In this document: positions 42,700 through 53,135 of the stretch, in pieces
How the letters are laid out: the number at the start of each line of letters is the position of its first letter
How positions within the stretch are numbered: position 1 is the first letter of the stretch
From: Moryella indoligenes
GTDB taxonomy: Bacteria; Bacillota; Clostridia; Lachnospirales; Lachnospiraceae
Direction of reading: 5' to 3'
DNA length: 64,000 nucleotides
Assembly: GCF_030812885.1 (NCBI RefSeq)
Contig: NZ_JAUSTO010000009.1
Span: 29,810 to 93,809 of the forward strand
Notes under the pieces: generated by a model
Told to the model about the DNA's origin: nothing
The model's database searches: none
What the model saw: only the letters and a program-made list of their open reading frames with translations
Translations under genes and position numbers: made by a program

Positions 42700-43902
42700 T
42701 CACAATGGCTTTGGATCCGATGCGGTCACTGCCTCTATGCTTCCATCTGAGAAGCGCAGGGAGATGTGTTCGCCCCTGTGCAGCTCCGCTGCCGCCTGCA
42801 CTGCGCGCGAACTACTGTCCTGAATATAGGCGAAACCGCCTGTAAGCCGCCGCAGCGGAGACAGTGCCTCCAGCCGGTCTGTATTCCTCTGGAAGCGATG
42901 CCGTACCGCGCTCTGCTTCTCCTGCATCACATTCAACAATCTCAGGCGCAGAGCCTCGGTCTCCGAGCGTCTCTCCCGTATCCTGTGTCCGGGAGTCCTG
43001 ACCCTGAGTCTCAGCTCCGCCTCCCGCACTGCAGTCCGCTCCGAATCAAGCTTCTGCCGCAGCGCCCCTAGGAGTCGCTCGCGATACTGCCTGAGCTCTG
43101 ACAGAAAGCGTCCCATATCTGTCACCGCGAGCTCTGCCGCCGCACTCGGCGTCGGCGCGCGCAAATCCGCAACAAAATCTGCAATCGTAAAATCTGTCTC
43201 ATGTCCCACAGCGGAGATAAGCGGTGTCCGGCATGCAAAGATGGCCCGCGCCACAGCTTCCTCATTGAAGGCCCAGAGATCCTCGATCGAGCCGCCGCCG
43301 CGCCCTACAATCATAGCGTCCACCCCGTATGCATCAAGCGCCTGTATGCCGCGGACGATACTCTCTGCCGCGTGCTCCCCCTGCACCAGTGCGGGGTACA
43401 GCACCAGACGGATGTAAGGGTTTCTTCTGGTGGAGACATTGATGATATCCTGTATGGCCGCGCCGGTCGGCGCGGTAACAATGCCAAGGGTATTCACGAG
43501 CGCAGGGATCTCCTGCTTATACACCCCGGAGAACATTCCCATCTCCTCAAGCTCTGCCTTGCGCTTTAAAAAGGCCGCATACAGATCTCCGCGTCCCTCC
43601 TCCTCTATTTTCGTCGCATAGAGCTGATATACCCCACCGCGTTCATAGACCTCCACCGAGCCATCCGCAATGACCTTCTGACCTTCCCGCATCCGAAAAG
43701 AGAGACCCTTCCTCTGACTCGCAAACATAACGGCCGAAAGAGTCCCTCCCGCATCCTTCAATGTGAAGTAAAGATGCCCTGAGCTGTGGTACTTTACATT
43801 GGAAACCTCGCCGCGAACGCGTATTCTCCGCAAAAGGAAATCCTCACGAAACAGATTCCCAAGGTAAGAATTCACCGCTGTGACTGTATAAATTCCAGCC
43901 AT
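42700..43902 (-). CDS. xseA: Exodeoxyribonuclease VII large subunit
   Basis: A 400-residue nuclease subunit. It has an N-terminal OB fold (VRGEVSNVKYHSSGHLYFTLKDAGGTLSAVMF) and the catalytic core with VTAPTGAAIQDIINVSTRRNP, VGRGGGSIEDLWAFNEEAVARAI and SAVGHETDFTIADFVADLRAPTPSAAAEL, followed by a coiled coil. Its ATG falls directly after the nusB stop. Confidence 0.95.
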   Translation of the reverse strand: MAGIYTVTAVNSYLGNLFREDFLLRRIRVRGEVSNVKYHSSGHLYFTLKDAGGTLSAVMFASQRKGLSFRMREGQKVIADGSVEVYERGGVYQLYATKIEEEGRGDLYAAFLKRKAELEEMGMFSGVYKQEIPALVNTLGIVTAPTGAAIQDIINVSTRRNPYIRLVLYPALVQGEHAAESIVRGIQALDAYGVDAMIVGRGGGSIEDLWAFNEEAVARAIFACRTPLISAVGHETDFTIADFVADLRAPTPSAAAELAVTDMGRFLSELRQYRERLLGALRQKLDSERTAVREAELRLRVRTPGHRIRERRSETEALRLRLLNVMQEKQSAVRHRFQRNTDRLEALSPLRRLTGGFAYIQDSSSRAVQAAAELHRGEHISLRFSDGSIEAVTASDPKPL

Positions 43903-43903
43903 C

Positions 43904-44347
43904 TCAGACCAGCTTCGCCAGAATTCCGTTTACAAAGGACGGAGCTTCCTCCCCGCCAAATCTCTTTGCGAGCTCTATCGCCTCGTTGATCGCGACCTTC
44001 TCCGGTACACTCTCGTCATAGCGAAGCTCATAGAGAGCAAGGCGAAGGATTGTGAGCTCCACGCGCCCCATGCGCTTTAAGCTCCAGCCCTCGGAGGCTT
44101 CCTCCAGCGCCCTGTCGATTTCCGGAAGTCTCTGAAGGCAGGCATCTACCTTTTCATGACACTCTGCCTCTTCCTCGGGGGAGAGCTGAACCCGGTGCAC
44201 GAGCTCTGTCCGCCCCTCAGTGTCTGTCTCCTCCTCCTCGCGGGAACGAAAATAATCCTCGATCTGTTCCTCCGCTTCCTCCGGAGGGTAAAAATCCGTG
44301 CAGAAGAGCATCTTAAAACAATGCTCTCTGAGCGTTCGTCTCGTCAT
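43904..44347 (-). CDS. nusB: Transcription antitermination protein NusB
   Basis: A 147-residue NusB-fold protein for rRNA antitermination: RRTLREHCFKMLFCTDFY, then a charged insert (about 30-65), and RLALYELRYDESVPEKVAINEAIELAKRFGGEEAPSFVNGILAKL. The ATG at 44347 has AAAGGATG upstream. The 93-base gap to addA contains a GAAGCA-CTG/CAG-TGCTTC hairpin (44383-44409) with no T run. Confidence 0.95.
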   Translation of the reverse strand: MTRRTLREHCFKMLFCTDFYPPEEAEEQIEDYFRSREEEETDTEGRTELVHRVQLSPEEEAECHEKVDACLQRLPEIDRALEEASEGWSLKRMGRVELTILRLALYELRYDESVPEKVAINEAIELAKRFGGEEAPSFVNGILAKLV

Positions 44348-44440
44348 GCTGCATCCTTTCTGAAATAAAAGTGAATCCTTTTGAAGCATACTGATTAAAG
44401 CAGTGCTTCCTTAGCGCAGTATACAGCAAATTCCCTTGCT

Positions 44441-47400
44441 TCACAAGCGGATTGCCCTGCCCAGAGCAAAGGACCAGAGCAGCAGCTCCGATGGCTTCTT
44501 CCCCTCCATCATCTGGAGCGCCCGCGCGTAGAGTCCAAGCTGTACGCGATAGCGCCGCTTCAGTTCCTCCTCTGCAGCGATATGATCTGTCTTGTAGTCG
44601 ACGACCACCAGCTCGCCCTCCTCCTCAAACCACGCATCGATCACGCCCTGCACAAGCACCGGCTCCTCAGAGGCCGTGCCCGGATCAAGCTCTGAAGCGG
44701 CAACTGCCATGACGAACTGCGCCTCTCTCCGGAGCACCCCGCGCTGCATGGCGTGCGCCATGCGCTGTCCCAGCTCCGAGCAGAAGAAGCACACAAAATC
44801 CTCTGTTTTCAGCGCAGCTCTCTCCTCCTCTGTGAAGAGCTCCGAGTCGATGAGCTCTGAGAGTGCAGCCCGAATCTGGGTTTCAGAGGGCGCTCCCCCG
44901 TCTCCTGTGAGCAGACTGTAGTCGAAGTGTTCCATCACTCTGTGATAAGCTGTGCCGCGCTGAGCGCCGCGAAGACTGCCTCTCTGCACGCGCTCTGCTC
45001 CGCTCGCCGCAGATTCTGCCTCCGTCTCTTTCTGCGCCGTGAAGTCCGGCCGCCAGGCATCGGCATCATCCTCATCCTGCCCCAGGTATTTCAGCTCTGA
45101 GACAGAGCGCTTGCCATAGAGTGTCGTATCCGCCTCATGCGGGTAAGAAAAACGGAGCGCCGCAAGCTGTTCCCTGCCCTCCTCCGAGGCCGGAAGAACT
45201 ATGAGCGCCCGGAGGCGCTGTTCCAGCGCCTCCGCCTCTGCGCCGCTCTGTTCCATTTCCGCGGCGAGCGCTTCCTGCGCTCTCAGCGTCACGCGAAAGC
45301 AGCAGCGTGCCGGATCCCCCCGCATCGCAAGCAGGAGCCAGTCGAGGCAGCAGCCCGCTGCCCGCACATCCGCGCTGTCCGGACGGAAATCTGACGCGGT
45401 CTCCAGCTCTGAGAGTCTTTTCTCCGCATTCTGTACTGTGGCTGTGACAATGAGCTTCTCCTTCGCCCGCGTCATCGCAACATAGAGCACCCGCAGCTCC
45501 TCTCCCAGAAACTGTGTCCTCATGTGCCATGCGAGCGCCCGTTTCTTCAGCGTGCTTCCCTTCGTGCGAAGCTTAAGATCCACACAGTCCGCAGCGATGC
45601 CGAAATCCTGATCCACAATAATCCCAGCACTGCTGTCCCGGAGATTGAATCGCTTCCCGGTTCCTGCAAGAAAGACGAGCGGAAACTCCAGCCCCTTTGA
45701 CTTATGTATCGTCATGATGCGCACTGCATCCCCCCGGCTCTCTCCTGTCTGGGCCTCGCCGTAGTCCGTATTGTATTTTTTCAGGAGCTCGATGTAACGC
45801 ACAAAGTCATAGAGTCCCCGATAGCCGGTTCGCTCGAACTCCCCGGCCTTCGTGACCAGCATATCCAGATTGGCCTTCCGCACCTCGCCGCCGGGAAGCG
45901 CCGCCGCATAGCTTAGATACCCGCTCTCCGAGAGGAGCTCCCGAAGCAGCGCCGGGAGACTTAAGTAGCTCGCCCTCTGCGCCGCCCCGTCGAGAAACTG
46001 AAGTATGTGCTCCAGCTTCTGCTCCGCCTCTGGGAAGCGCCCCGCGCCCCGCACTGCTGCAAGACGCTCCCACAGCGCGGACTTCTCCTTTCCCTGCGCA
46101 AGAAGGCGCGTCTCTCCCTCTGCCGAGAGGAGTGCGAGCTCTGTCTCCGAGAGACCGCAAAGCGGCGAGTGCAGCACCGCCGCGAGCGGAATATCCTGAA
46201 AAGGATTGTCAATCGCAGAGAGGAGACTGAGCACGGTCTTCACCTCCGGTGCGCTGAAATAACCCGTATGCTGCTCTGCCTCCGCAGGGATGCCCTCCCC
46301 CATCAGCACATTGACATAGCGCTCCGAGCTGCCCCGCGCCGAGCGGAGCAGAATCGCAATATCACTGTATTGAAGCGGACGCAGAATTCCGTCCTCTGTC
46401 ACCCGGAGACCCGTCTCTGCATCCATGAGCTCCCGGATCCTCCCTGCGATGAGCCGGGCCTCCGCTTCCTCCCTCGTCTCCTCCGCATCATCCGTCAATT
46501 CCGTGAGCAGCAGCTCACTCTCATAGGCTCCGCCTTTGCTTCCCTCCGGAAAGTCCGCGCCGGGATAAAGCGCCGCATCCGCATCATAGCGGATGCCGCC
46601 GACCGGTGTGTCCATCAGCTTTTGAAAGACAGCGTTCACGCTGTTCAGAAGCTCTGCTCGGCTCCGGAAATTCTTTCTGAGATCCACACGGGTATCGCAG
46701 CCCTCCGGCGGCATCGCAGAGTCCGGTCCGGAGATGTCATATTTCCGGTAGTGTCCGTACTTCTCCATGAAGAGCTCCGGCCGTGCCTGACGGAAGCCGT
46801 AAACAGACTGCTTCACATCGCCCACCAGAAAGAGCTCGCCGTGCTCAATCGCCTGAAGCAGAGCCTCCTGCACACCGTTTGAATCCTGATACTCGTCGAC
46901 GTAGATCTCTCGGAAATGCTCTGCATACTCCCGCGCGAGCGCAGAGGGCCTCCGGCTTCCGTCCTCCGCTTTTTCCCAGAGCAGTGAGAGCGCCAGATGC
47001 TCAAGATCCGAAAAATCAAGCAGGTTTCTTGCCCGCTTCTTCGCCCTGTAGCGCGCGCGGAAGTCCTCCGTCAGCTCACAGATGACTCTGACAGTCTCTG
47101 CCTCCGCCTTTCTGTCCTCCGCGCTCTGTATCTCCTCCTGTTCTGCAAAGCTCTCATACAGCTTCTTAAGCTCCCCCTTCCAAAATTCCCTGAGCTCCTT
47201 TGCCCTCGCGGCCTTCTCCGGATCCGTACCCTTCGGATTTCTGCCGAGCCTTTCAAAGGAAGCGAATGCAGCGAGCGCGGACTGAAGCTCCGTGAGATTC
47301 TCTGCAGCGGATAGCTTCAAAAGCCTCTGCTGCTCTCCCTGTATCGCCGGCCCGTAGCCCGAAGGACCATCCTCCTCCCGGCACAGCTTAAGCGCCTCCT

Positions 47401-48115
47401 CCGCGCGCTCCAGAAGGGCCGCGGCATAGCGCTTCAGTTCTGTGACAAGGTCTCGCGCCCAGGCTGTTCCTGCTGCCGCCTCCCGGGAAGCTGCGCTCTC
47501 CTCCGCTTCTCGCACACAGCTTGCGAGCCACTCCTCCGGCCAGGCTGCACTCTCCGAAAAGCGATAGACAGACAGCACATATTCTCCGATCCCGGCATCG
47601 CTCTTACCCTGAGAGAAGCCCTCTGCAAAGCGCAGGAACTCCGCCTCTCCTTTCGCATAGCGCTCCTCCAGAAGCTCCTCCATCACATCCGCCCTGAGAA
47701 GCGAAAGCTCCTCCTCTCCGCCGACGCGAAAAGCCGGATCCAGCTCCGTGAGATCCGCATGCTCCCGGATCACAGAGAGACAGAAGCTGTCTATCGTCGT
47801 AATTTGAGCAAGCTCCAGCAGCGCAACCTGTTTTTTTAGGCGCTGCTTCACTCCCGGACTCACCTCCGCTTCGCCGCCGGAGAGTCGCTCCGAGAGCTTT
47901 TTTCGTATGCGCTCCCGCATCTCAGCGGCAGCAGCCCGCGTGAAGGTCATGATGAGAAGCTCATCAATATCCACCGCTTCCGCGGGATCACTGATTCTCT
48001 GCACAATGCGCTCCGTGAGCACTGCGGTCTTTCCGCTTCCTGCCGCCGCCGACACCAGAAGGCGACGATGTCGCAGCGCAATGGCACTTGTCTGCTCCGC
48101 TGTCCAGACTGTCAT
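44441..48115 (-). CDS. addA: ATP-dependent helicase/nuclease subunit A
   Basis: A 1224-residue UvrD-type helicase with a C-terminal RecB nuclease. It has Walker A SAAAGSGKTAVLTERIV (about 22-38), TFTRAAAAEMRERI, VDEYQDSNGVQEALL, GDVKQSVYGFRQARPELF, IMTIHKSKGLEFPLVF, LYVAMTRAKEKL and, near 1140-1160, the nuclease residues VQGVIDAWFEEEGELVVVDYKTD. With AddB it resects double-strand breaks. It overlaps addB by four bases. Confidence 0.95.
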   Translation of the reverse strand: MTVWTAEQTSAIALRHRRLLVSAAAGSGKTAVLTERIVQRISDPAEAVDIDELLIMTFTRAAAAEMRERIRKKLSERLSGGEAEVSPGVKQRLKKQVALLELAQITTIDSFCLSVIREHADLTELDPAFRVGGEEELSLLRADVMEELLEERYAKGEAEFLRFAEGFSQGKSDAGIGEYVLSVYRFSESAAWPEEWLASCVREAEESAASREAAAGTAWARDLVTELKRYAAALLERAEEALKLCREEDGPSGYGPAIQGEQQRLLKLSAAENLTELQSALAAFASFERLGRNPKGTDPEKAARAKELREFWKGELKKLYESFAEQEEIQSAEDRKAEAETVRVICELTEDFRARYRAKKRARNLLDFSDLEHLALSLLWEKAEDGSRRPSALAREYAEHFREIYVDEYQDSNGVQEALLQAIEHGELFLVGDVKQSVYGFRQARPELFMEKYGHYRKYDISGPDSAMPPEGCDTRVDLRKNFRSRAELLNSVNAVFQKLMDTPVGGIRYDADAALYPGADFPEGSKGGAYESELLLTELTDDAEETREEAEARLIAGRIRELMDAETGLRVTEDGILRPLQYSDIAILLRSARGSSERYVNVLMGEGIPAEAEQHTGYFSAPEVKTVLSLLSAIDNPFQDIPLAAVLHSPLCGLSETELALLSAEGETRLLAQGKEKSALWERLAAVRGAGRFPEAEQKLEHILQFLDGAAQRASYLSLPALLRELLSESGYLSYAAALPGGEVRKANLDMLVTKAGEFERTGYRGLYDFVRYIELLKKYNTDYGEAQTGESRGDAVRIMTIHKSKGLEFPLVFLAGTGKRFNLRDSSAGIIVDQDFGIAADCVDLKLRTKGSTLKKRALAWHMRTQFLGEELRVLYVAMTRAKEKLIVTATVQNAEKRLSELETASDFRPDSADVRAAGCCLDWLLLAMRGDPARCCFRVTLRAQEALAAEMEQSGAEAEALEQRLRALIVLPASEEGREQLAALRFSYPHEADTTLYGKRSVSELKYLGQDEDDADAWRPDFTAQKETEAESAASGAERVQRGSLRGAQRGTAYHRVMEHFDYSLLTGDGGAPSETQIRAALSELIDSELFTEEERAALKTEDFVCFFCSELGQRMAHAMQRGVLRREAQFVMAVAASELDPGTASEEPVLVQGVIDAWFEEEGELVVVDYKTDHIAAEEELKRRYRVQLGLYARALQMMEGKKPSELLLWSFALGRAIRL

Positions 48116-51100
48116 ACTGCTCCCTCCTCTGTCCCCTGCTTTTCCGTCTCTGCTGTCCCGGCCAAAAGTTTCCTGTCTATCTCCTCCCAGACCTCCTGTG
48201 CCGCCCGCTTCCGGTTCCTGCGGTAGCCGTAGCCCGGAAGCTTCCGGTCAAAACCGCACACTGCTCCGTACGGACAGTAGTCACAGGCCTGCTGCCTCTC
48301 CTCCTCCAGCGGCAGCGCCTCTGCCGCACCGGAGAGAATCTCGCTTCCTGCAAGTGATACCCTGCGCCTCGCATACTCCCTCAGCAGCCCAAAGCGACGC
48401 TCCGAGACCGTCTGCTCAGTCGGAACCAGCGCACCGTCCTTCACCCTGACAGGCAGAATGTCCGAAGCCTCTTCCAAAACCTGCGAAAGATGCTGCATCG
48501 CACTGTCATCCACGTTCAGCAGACCGCTAGGCTTCATATCCTTAAGACTCTCCCGAAAAGCCTCCTCCGCGCCCCTCACCTTCTCACGCCGGCAGAAGCT
48601 GTCCGCAACCGGCGCATAGAACAGTGCGCCCGGAACAATCCTTTTCTCCGGATGCTCTGCGGAAAGAAGCGCCGTCACGGCATCCAGATAGATGAGGAGC
48701 TGCAGCTGTGAGCCGCTCAGAATACGATACGGTTCCCAGCCCGTTTTTCCTGTCTTGTAATCCACAATTTTTACATAGATTCGATCTCCGTCCTCGCAGA
48801 GATCCACGCGGTCCACCTTGCCGCCGAGACGCAGGATTCCCTGCGGGAGCCTCTGCTCCAGCGCCGCATTTTTTTCCGCGGAAAATGTAAGCTCTGCCGC
48901 AAGCGGTCTGTAATCCCCGCGTGACAGCTGCGCCGTCATCACTGCGACGCCCCGCTTCACAAGCTTTGATAGTTTCTGAATAAGCCACACATTCCTCGCA
49001 CTGTCCCTGTACAGCCCGCGCCTATCCTCTGAAAGCGCCTCCGCAATGCAGCGCTCTACCAGCTCCTCTCTCTCTGCTGCCGTGAGCTCCGGAAGAGAGC
49101 TGCCGCTCCTTCCGGCAGCCCGAAACACTAGCTCAAACGCCCGATGCACCAGCGTTCCGATATCCTGGCTCTCGATCGAAAAGCTCTGCAGCTCGCGAAG
49201 CTTCAGTCCATACTTCAGAAAATGACTGTAAGGGCAGCGGCAGAACTCCTCCATTCTTGTGACGCTGCCCTGAATCAGCTCTCCGTACAGCGCACGCGCA
49301 GCTTCCGGAGCCAGACGCTCTGCCTCATGGCGAAAACAGGCGGCAGAGATCAGCGTCTCGGCTCTGTCAAGCTGCGTCTTCTCCTCACAGTAGGCCGGCA
49401 GGAAACGTTCAAAAAAGCAGAGCTCCTCCTCACGCCCCTGCGGCTCCCGATCCCGGAGCGCGCGCAGTTCTCTTAACAGTCGCCGCTCCGCCATCAGAGA
49501 AGAGAGCAGCTCCGGTTCCTCCGCACGCGCTGTCTCAGGCTGAAGCTCCGGAAATAAACTCTGAATATGATTCACAATACCGGAGGGACTCTGCGCGTGC
49601 CCGGCACTATCCTGTGCCGCGAAGGAGAGGTACAGTCCTCTGGAAGGCTGAGTCAGAACCCGGTAAAGGTAGTAGCGCTGCATTCCGAGATCCTCTCTCG
49701 CAGTTGGCGCAAGCTGTATTCCGGCTCTCTTAAGGCTCTCCCTCTCGCGGTCTGTCAGCACGCCCCCCTCCTGCTTCCGCTTCGGCAGCACACCGTCATT
49801 TGCACCCAAAAGAAAGAGATAGCGGATCTCTCCGAGGCGGGAGCGCATCAGATCTCCCACCACCACGCGATCTGCAAAGGCGGGAATCTGTCCCACGCGT
49901 ATCTCATTCAATCCTGCATCCAGAACGCCGCTCATATCCTCCCGACCCAGCCGCTCCTCTCCCAGCAGCAGCTCCATCTCCAGAAGAATGCGCACTGTCT
50001 CATCGTACACGCCCTGAAACTCCCTCGCGTGCTCTGCGTCCTGGGTCTCCTCAAAATGCCGGTGCATCGCGGCGAGCTTTTCCTGCACCTTCAGCTTCTC
50101 CATCAGCTCCCGCAGGCAGCGCGCCAGCTCTCCGACCGTGGCCTCCCGCTCCTTAAAGAGCTCCCGCAGGGGAATCAGAAGCGACAACACCTCATCTTTC
50201 AGTGCATTCAGCTGCGACAGTGACTCCTCACGCATGGACGGCGGTACATACTCCCAGGGAGCGGACAGCTTTTGAAACCCGCGGATACCACAGAGAGACA
50301 TATAGCTGTCACAGAGCGCAGCCCCCTCCCTGTCCTCCGTCACAAGCCCGGACTTCATAAAGCGGAGAAAACTTCTTCCGGAAAAGCTCTCCGTCACACA
50401 GGACAGCGCCGCGCGAAGCAGCTCAGGAAGCGGGTTTGCGGCGACGCTTAAGCGTCTGTCGAAATAGCAGGGAATCTCCTGCTGCCGAAGCTCATGCTGA
50501 AGCAGCGGGGCATAGGACTCGAAATCTGCTGCCACCACCGCAATGTCCCGATAGCGGCAGCCCTCCCGCTTCACCAGTCGCAGAATCTCCTCCGCACAGC
50601 GCGACACCTCTCCCGCCGGGTTTGCCGCTGCAAGCAGACGAATCGCAGCCGGACTCTCCCGCATAATCTCTCCGTCATATCGCAGAAAGTGCCGCTCCAG
50701 AAAATCCAGCGCTCCCCCCTCGGGAAAGCGAAGCGCCGTCTTCAAAACCACATCTCGATCGTGCACAGCTCCATTTTTCGAGCCGAGATCAATGAGCCTC
50801 GCGGTCATCTCTGCGCTCATGTGAAAGAGCGCCTCTTCTCCCGTTCTGTGATAAGGATCCGCCTCTCGCCCGATCGTCACGACAAAGCGAAGCCGCTCCG
50901 CAACGGCAAACAGCCGCTCTATGATACGATACTGCACCGGTGTGAAGCCGGTAAATCCATCGAAAAGAAACACGGCTCCCCTGAGCAGCGTGCTCTCCTC
51001 GATGTGATCTGCAAAAATCTGAAGCAGTTCCTCCTTCGGGAGACTCTTTCCCTCGATGAACTGACGAAATCCCTCATACAGGACGGAGAGATCTGAAAGC

Positions 51101-51561
51101 TTTCTGCGGAGCGGAAGCGGAAGTCCCTGCTCCGACGCGCGGCGCAGATCCTCCGGACGCACGCCATACTGAAAGCATTCGGATATCATGGACTTTACAT
51201 TTTCCGTGAAGCCCGCCTTCTTCATTCTGTCTCTCCAGAGGAGCAGGGCTCCCGCCCTCTCCGAGGCCACGCGCCTTAGCACCATGGCCTTGCCGCTGTC
51301 GTCCATAAACTCCGGATTTCGGATATTCAGCTCCGCGAACACACGGTATGCGAGGCGGTTGAAGCTCATCACCTCCACATTGCCCGAGGCATGCCGCGGA
51401 TGCAGCATCAGAAGCCGCTTTTGCTCAAGCATCCCGTGCTGCTCCGGAACCAGAATAAAAAAGCGCTTTCCGGGAGCAGACAGAGAGTCCTCTGCCATCT
51501 CCCGAAAAGCACAGCTCGTCTTTCCGCTTCCAGACGGTCCAAAAAGAAAAGAATAATTCAT
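48112..51561 (-). CDS. addB: ATP-dependent helicase/deoxyribonuclease subunit B
   Basis: A 1149-residue AddB. The N-terminal nucleotide site is FGPSGSGKTSCAF. The nuclease domain near 920-960 has GGKVDRVDLCEDGDRIYVKIVDYKTG. Cysteines for the iron-sulfur cluster are visible as CRCPYSHF (about 790) and CDYCPYGAVCGFD (about 1100). The ATG is 21 bases after the phosphoesterase gene. Confidence 0.95.
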   Translation of the reverse strand: MNYSFLFGPSGSGKTSCAFREMAEDSLSAPGKRFFILVPEQHGMLEQKRLLMLHPRHASGNVEVMSFNRLAYRVFAELNIRNPEFMDDSGKAMVLRRVASERAGALLLWRDRMKKAGFTENVKSMISECFQYGVRPEDLRRASEQGLPLPLRRKLSDLSVLYEGFRQFIEGKSLPKEELLQIFADHIEESTLLRGAVFLFDGFTGFTPVQYRIIERLFAVAERLRFVVTIGREADPYHRTGEEALFHMSAEMTARLIDLGSKNGAVHDRDVVLKTALRFPEGGALDFLERHFLRYDGEIMRESPAAIRLLAAANPAGEVSRCAEEILRLVKREGCRYRDIAVVAADFESYAPLLQHELRQQEIPCYFDRRLSVAANPLPELLRAALSCVTESFSGRSFLRFMKSGLVTEDREGAALCDSYMSLCGIRGFQKLSAPWEYVPPSMREESLSQLNALKDEVLSLLIPLRELFKEREATVGELARCLRELMEKLKVQEKLAAMHRHFEETQDAEHAREFQGVYDETVRILLEMELLLGEERLGREDMSGVLDAGLNEIRVGQIPAFADRVVVGDLMRSRLGEIRYLFLLGANDGVLPKRKQEGGVLTDRERESLKRAGIQLAPTAREDLGMQRYYLYRVLTQPSRGLYLSFAAQDSAGHAQSPSGIVNHIQSLFPELQPETARAEEPELLSSLMAERRLLRELRALRDREPQGREEELCFFERFLPAYCEEKTQLDRAETLISAACFRHEAERLAPEAARALYGELIQGSVTRMEEFCRCPYSHFLKYGLKLRELQSFSIESQDIGTLVHRAFELVFRAAGRSGSSLPELTAAEREELVERCIAEALSEDRRGLYRDSARNVWLIQKLSKLVKRGVAVMTAQLSRGDYRPLAAELTFSAEKNAALEQRLPQGILRLGGKVDRVDLCEDGDRIYVKIVDYKTGKTGWEPYRILSGSQLQLLIYLDAVTALLSAEHPEKRIVPGALFYAPVADSFCRREKVRGAEEAFRESLKDMKPSGLLNVDDSAMQHLSQVLEEASDILPVRVKDGALVPTEQTVSERRFGLLREYARRRVSLAGSEILSGAAEALPLEEERQQACDYCPYGAVCGFDRKLPGYGYRRNRKRAAQEVWEEIDRKLLAGTAETEKQGTEEGAV

Positions 51562-51582
51562 GAAAGCGTCCCTCCTGTCGCA

Positions 51583-53070
51583 TCACTCCGCAGAATAGCT
51601 CCAGCTCCTCTGATCCTTTTTCGTGTCTGCAAGCATCCACTCGACCCGCCTCAGCACCTCGCTTCCATCCAAGTAGCGAAGCATCATGCGGTACCCCAGC
51701 TCCGAGCGGAAGACCTGCTCGTCCACTGCCTCTCCGGCCACGTAGGCGCTGAGCAGTTCCGCATAGCTGTCCGCCATATTGTTGATAATATAGCCCGGCA
51801 GCCCCCGGATCTGGGCTGCTGTCTGACGCGTGATAACCGCCCGGAATTCCTCCAGACCGGTCTGTTTCAACTCCTCCGGAAGCCCCACTGTGCGCTGACG
51901 GTACTCCATATCTCCATTCTCCGAGAGCTTCAGCACACCATAGGGAAAGGGATACATGGAGAAGCAGCCTGAGACGATCTCCGTGATCTGCTTTCCGGGC
52001 TCCGTCCCAGGCTCCGGAAGATACTGGTGAAGCCGCTGCAGGTGCAGGTGGCCGGAGCCCCAGAGCGGCACACCGTACCGCTCCAGCAGCGCGATCACCT
52101 CCCTGTTGTTTTCCAGCGTACAATCGCTGCGGTAGAGTCGGGATTCATCCATCAGATTGTGATGTGCAAAGGCCAGAACCTGAACATGCTCCTCCTGCGC
52201 CTCTCTCAGCACCCCCTCCATCCAGTGCAGCGTGGAATCCTTGAGGCGGCCCACAACCCGGTTCACCGGCTCATAGATGACGGAGTCCAGCATGAGAAAC
52301 CAGTGCTTTTCATCAAATTTACAGACGTAGCTCAGAGAACTCGCATCGGATGCAGACGCCTGATCGTAGCCAAAGCTGTGATAGAACTCCAGAAACCCCT
52401 CTGCGGTCTGCGGCGTCTCCGTGAGAGCCTGATGCGCCCCAAAATAGGTGGAGGCCCAGGTCACACAGCCGATGTCGTGGTTCCCCGGAACCACCAGTAC
52501 GCGTATGCCGTCATCCGTCAGACGCTTCAGCTTCTCTGACAGCACTCTGTGATTCACGGATTCTCCGTCCAGTGTGAGATCTCCGAGAAGCGCCACCGTC
52601 CCCGGCCGCTCTCTCAGGACCTCCTCAATCCACAGATCCAGAATGCGGTCGATGTCGGTGATATCCTTGCCGTCATCTCTGTCCAGACGCGCCCGGAACG
52701 CAGCTCCGTAATCCGTAAGTTCCGGTGAGTAGTAGTGAATATCCGAGGCAATCCATACCATATCCTCGTGCAGCGCTTTTCTTTCTTCCCCGGCATCCCC
52801 GGCTTCCGTCTCAGCCCTCACAGCCTGGCCCCGTCTTCCCAGCCGGCTGTAACGCCCTGTACCCTTGTCCTCCGGGTGACCATACACCCAGCGCGCCGCA
52901 TCCTCCTGCGTTCCACTCTCTTCCACAGTGGCAGAGCTCTCCTCCTGGGTCTCCCCCGCTGTCACGGCAGGCTCAGAGCCGGAGTTTTCCCTGTGCCGCA
53001 GAAAAAGAACTCCGGCCCCAAGCAAAAGAAGCAGCAACACCGCAACATAGAATTTTCTGAATTTTCTCAT
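51583..53070 (-). CDS. Membrane-anchored calcineurin-like metallophosphoesterase
   Basis: A 495-residue protein with one N-terminal transmembrane helix (about 7-25), a Glu/Ser/Thr-rich linker (to about 100) and an outward-facing phosphoesterase domain. Metal motifs are IASDIHYYSPEL, LLGDLTLDGE, VPGNHDIG, AFAHHNL and GSGHLHLQRLH. Substrate is unknown. The 65-base gap to hflX contains AACCGC/GCGGTT, a weak possible terminator with four T residues. Confidence 0.85.
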   Translation of the reverse strand: MRKFRKFYVAVLLLLLLGAGVLFLRHRENSGSEPAVTAGETQEESSATVEESGTQEDAARWVYGHPEDKGTGRYSRLGRRGQAVRAETEAGDAGEERKALHEDMVWIASDIHYYSPELTDYGAAFRARLDRDDGKDITDIDRILDLWIEEVLRERPGTVALLGDLTLDGESVNHRVLSEKLKRLTDDGIRVLVVPGNHDIGCVTWASTYFGAHQALTETPQTAEGFLEFYHSFGYDQASASDASSLSYVCKFDEKHWFLMLDSVIYEPVNRVVGRLKDSTLHWMEGVLREAQEEHVQVLAFAHHNLMDESRLYRSDCTLENNREVIALLERYGVPLWGSGHLHLQRLHQYLPEPGTEPGKQITEIVSGCFSMYPFPYGVLKLSENGDMEYRQRTVGLPEELKQTGLEEFRAVITRQTAAQIRGLPGYIINNMADSYAELLSAYVAGEAVDEQVFRSELGYRMMLRYLDGSEVLRRVEWMLADTKKDQRSWSYSAE

Positions 53071-53135
53071 ACTCCGCCAGCTCCGAAAACCGCTTTACTC
53101 TGCCCCGAAGCTTTTCTGCGGTTTCTTCCTTTTTC

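Noticed and set aside
46007..46882. Long plus-strand frames over addA and addB
   Set aside because: They are antisense shadows of certain genes, without ribosome binding sites or domain signals.
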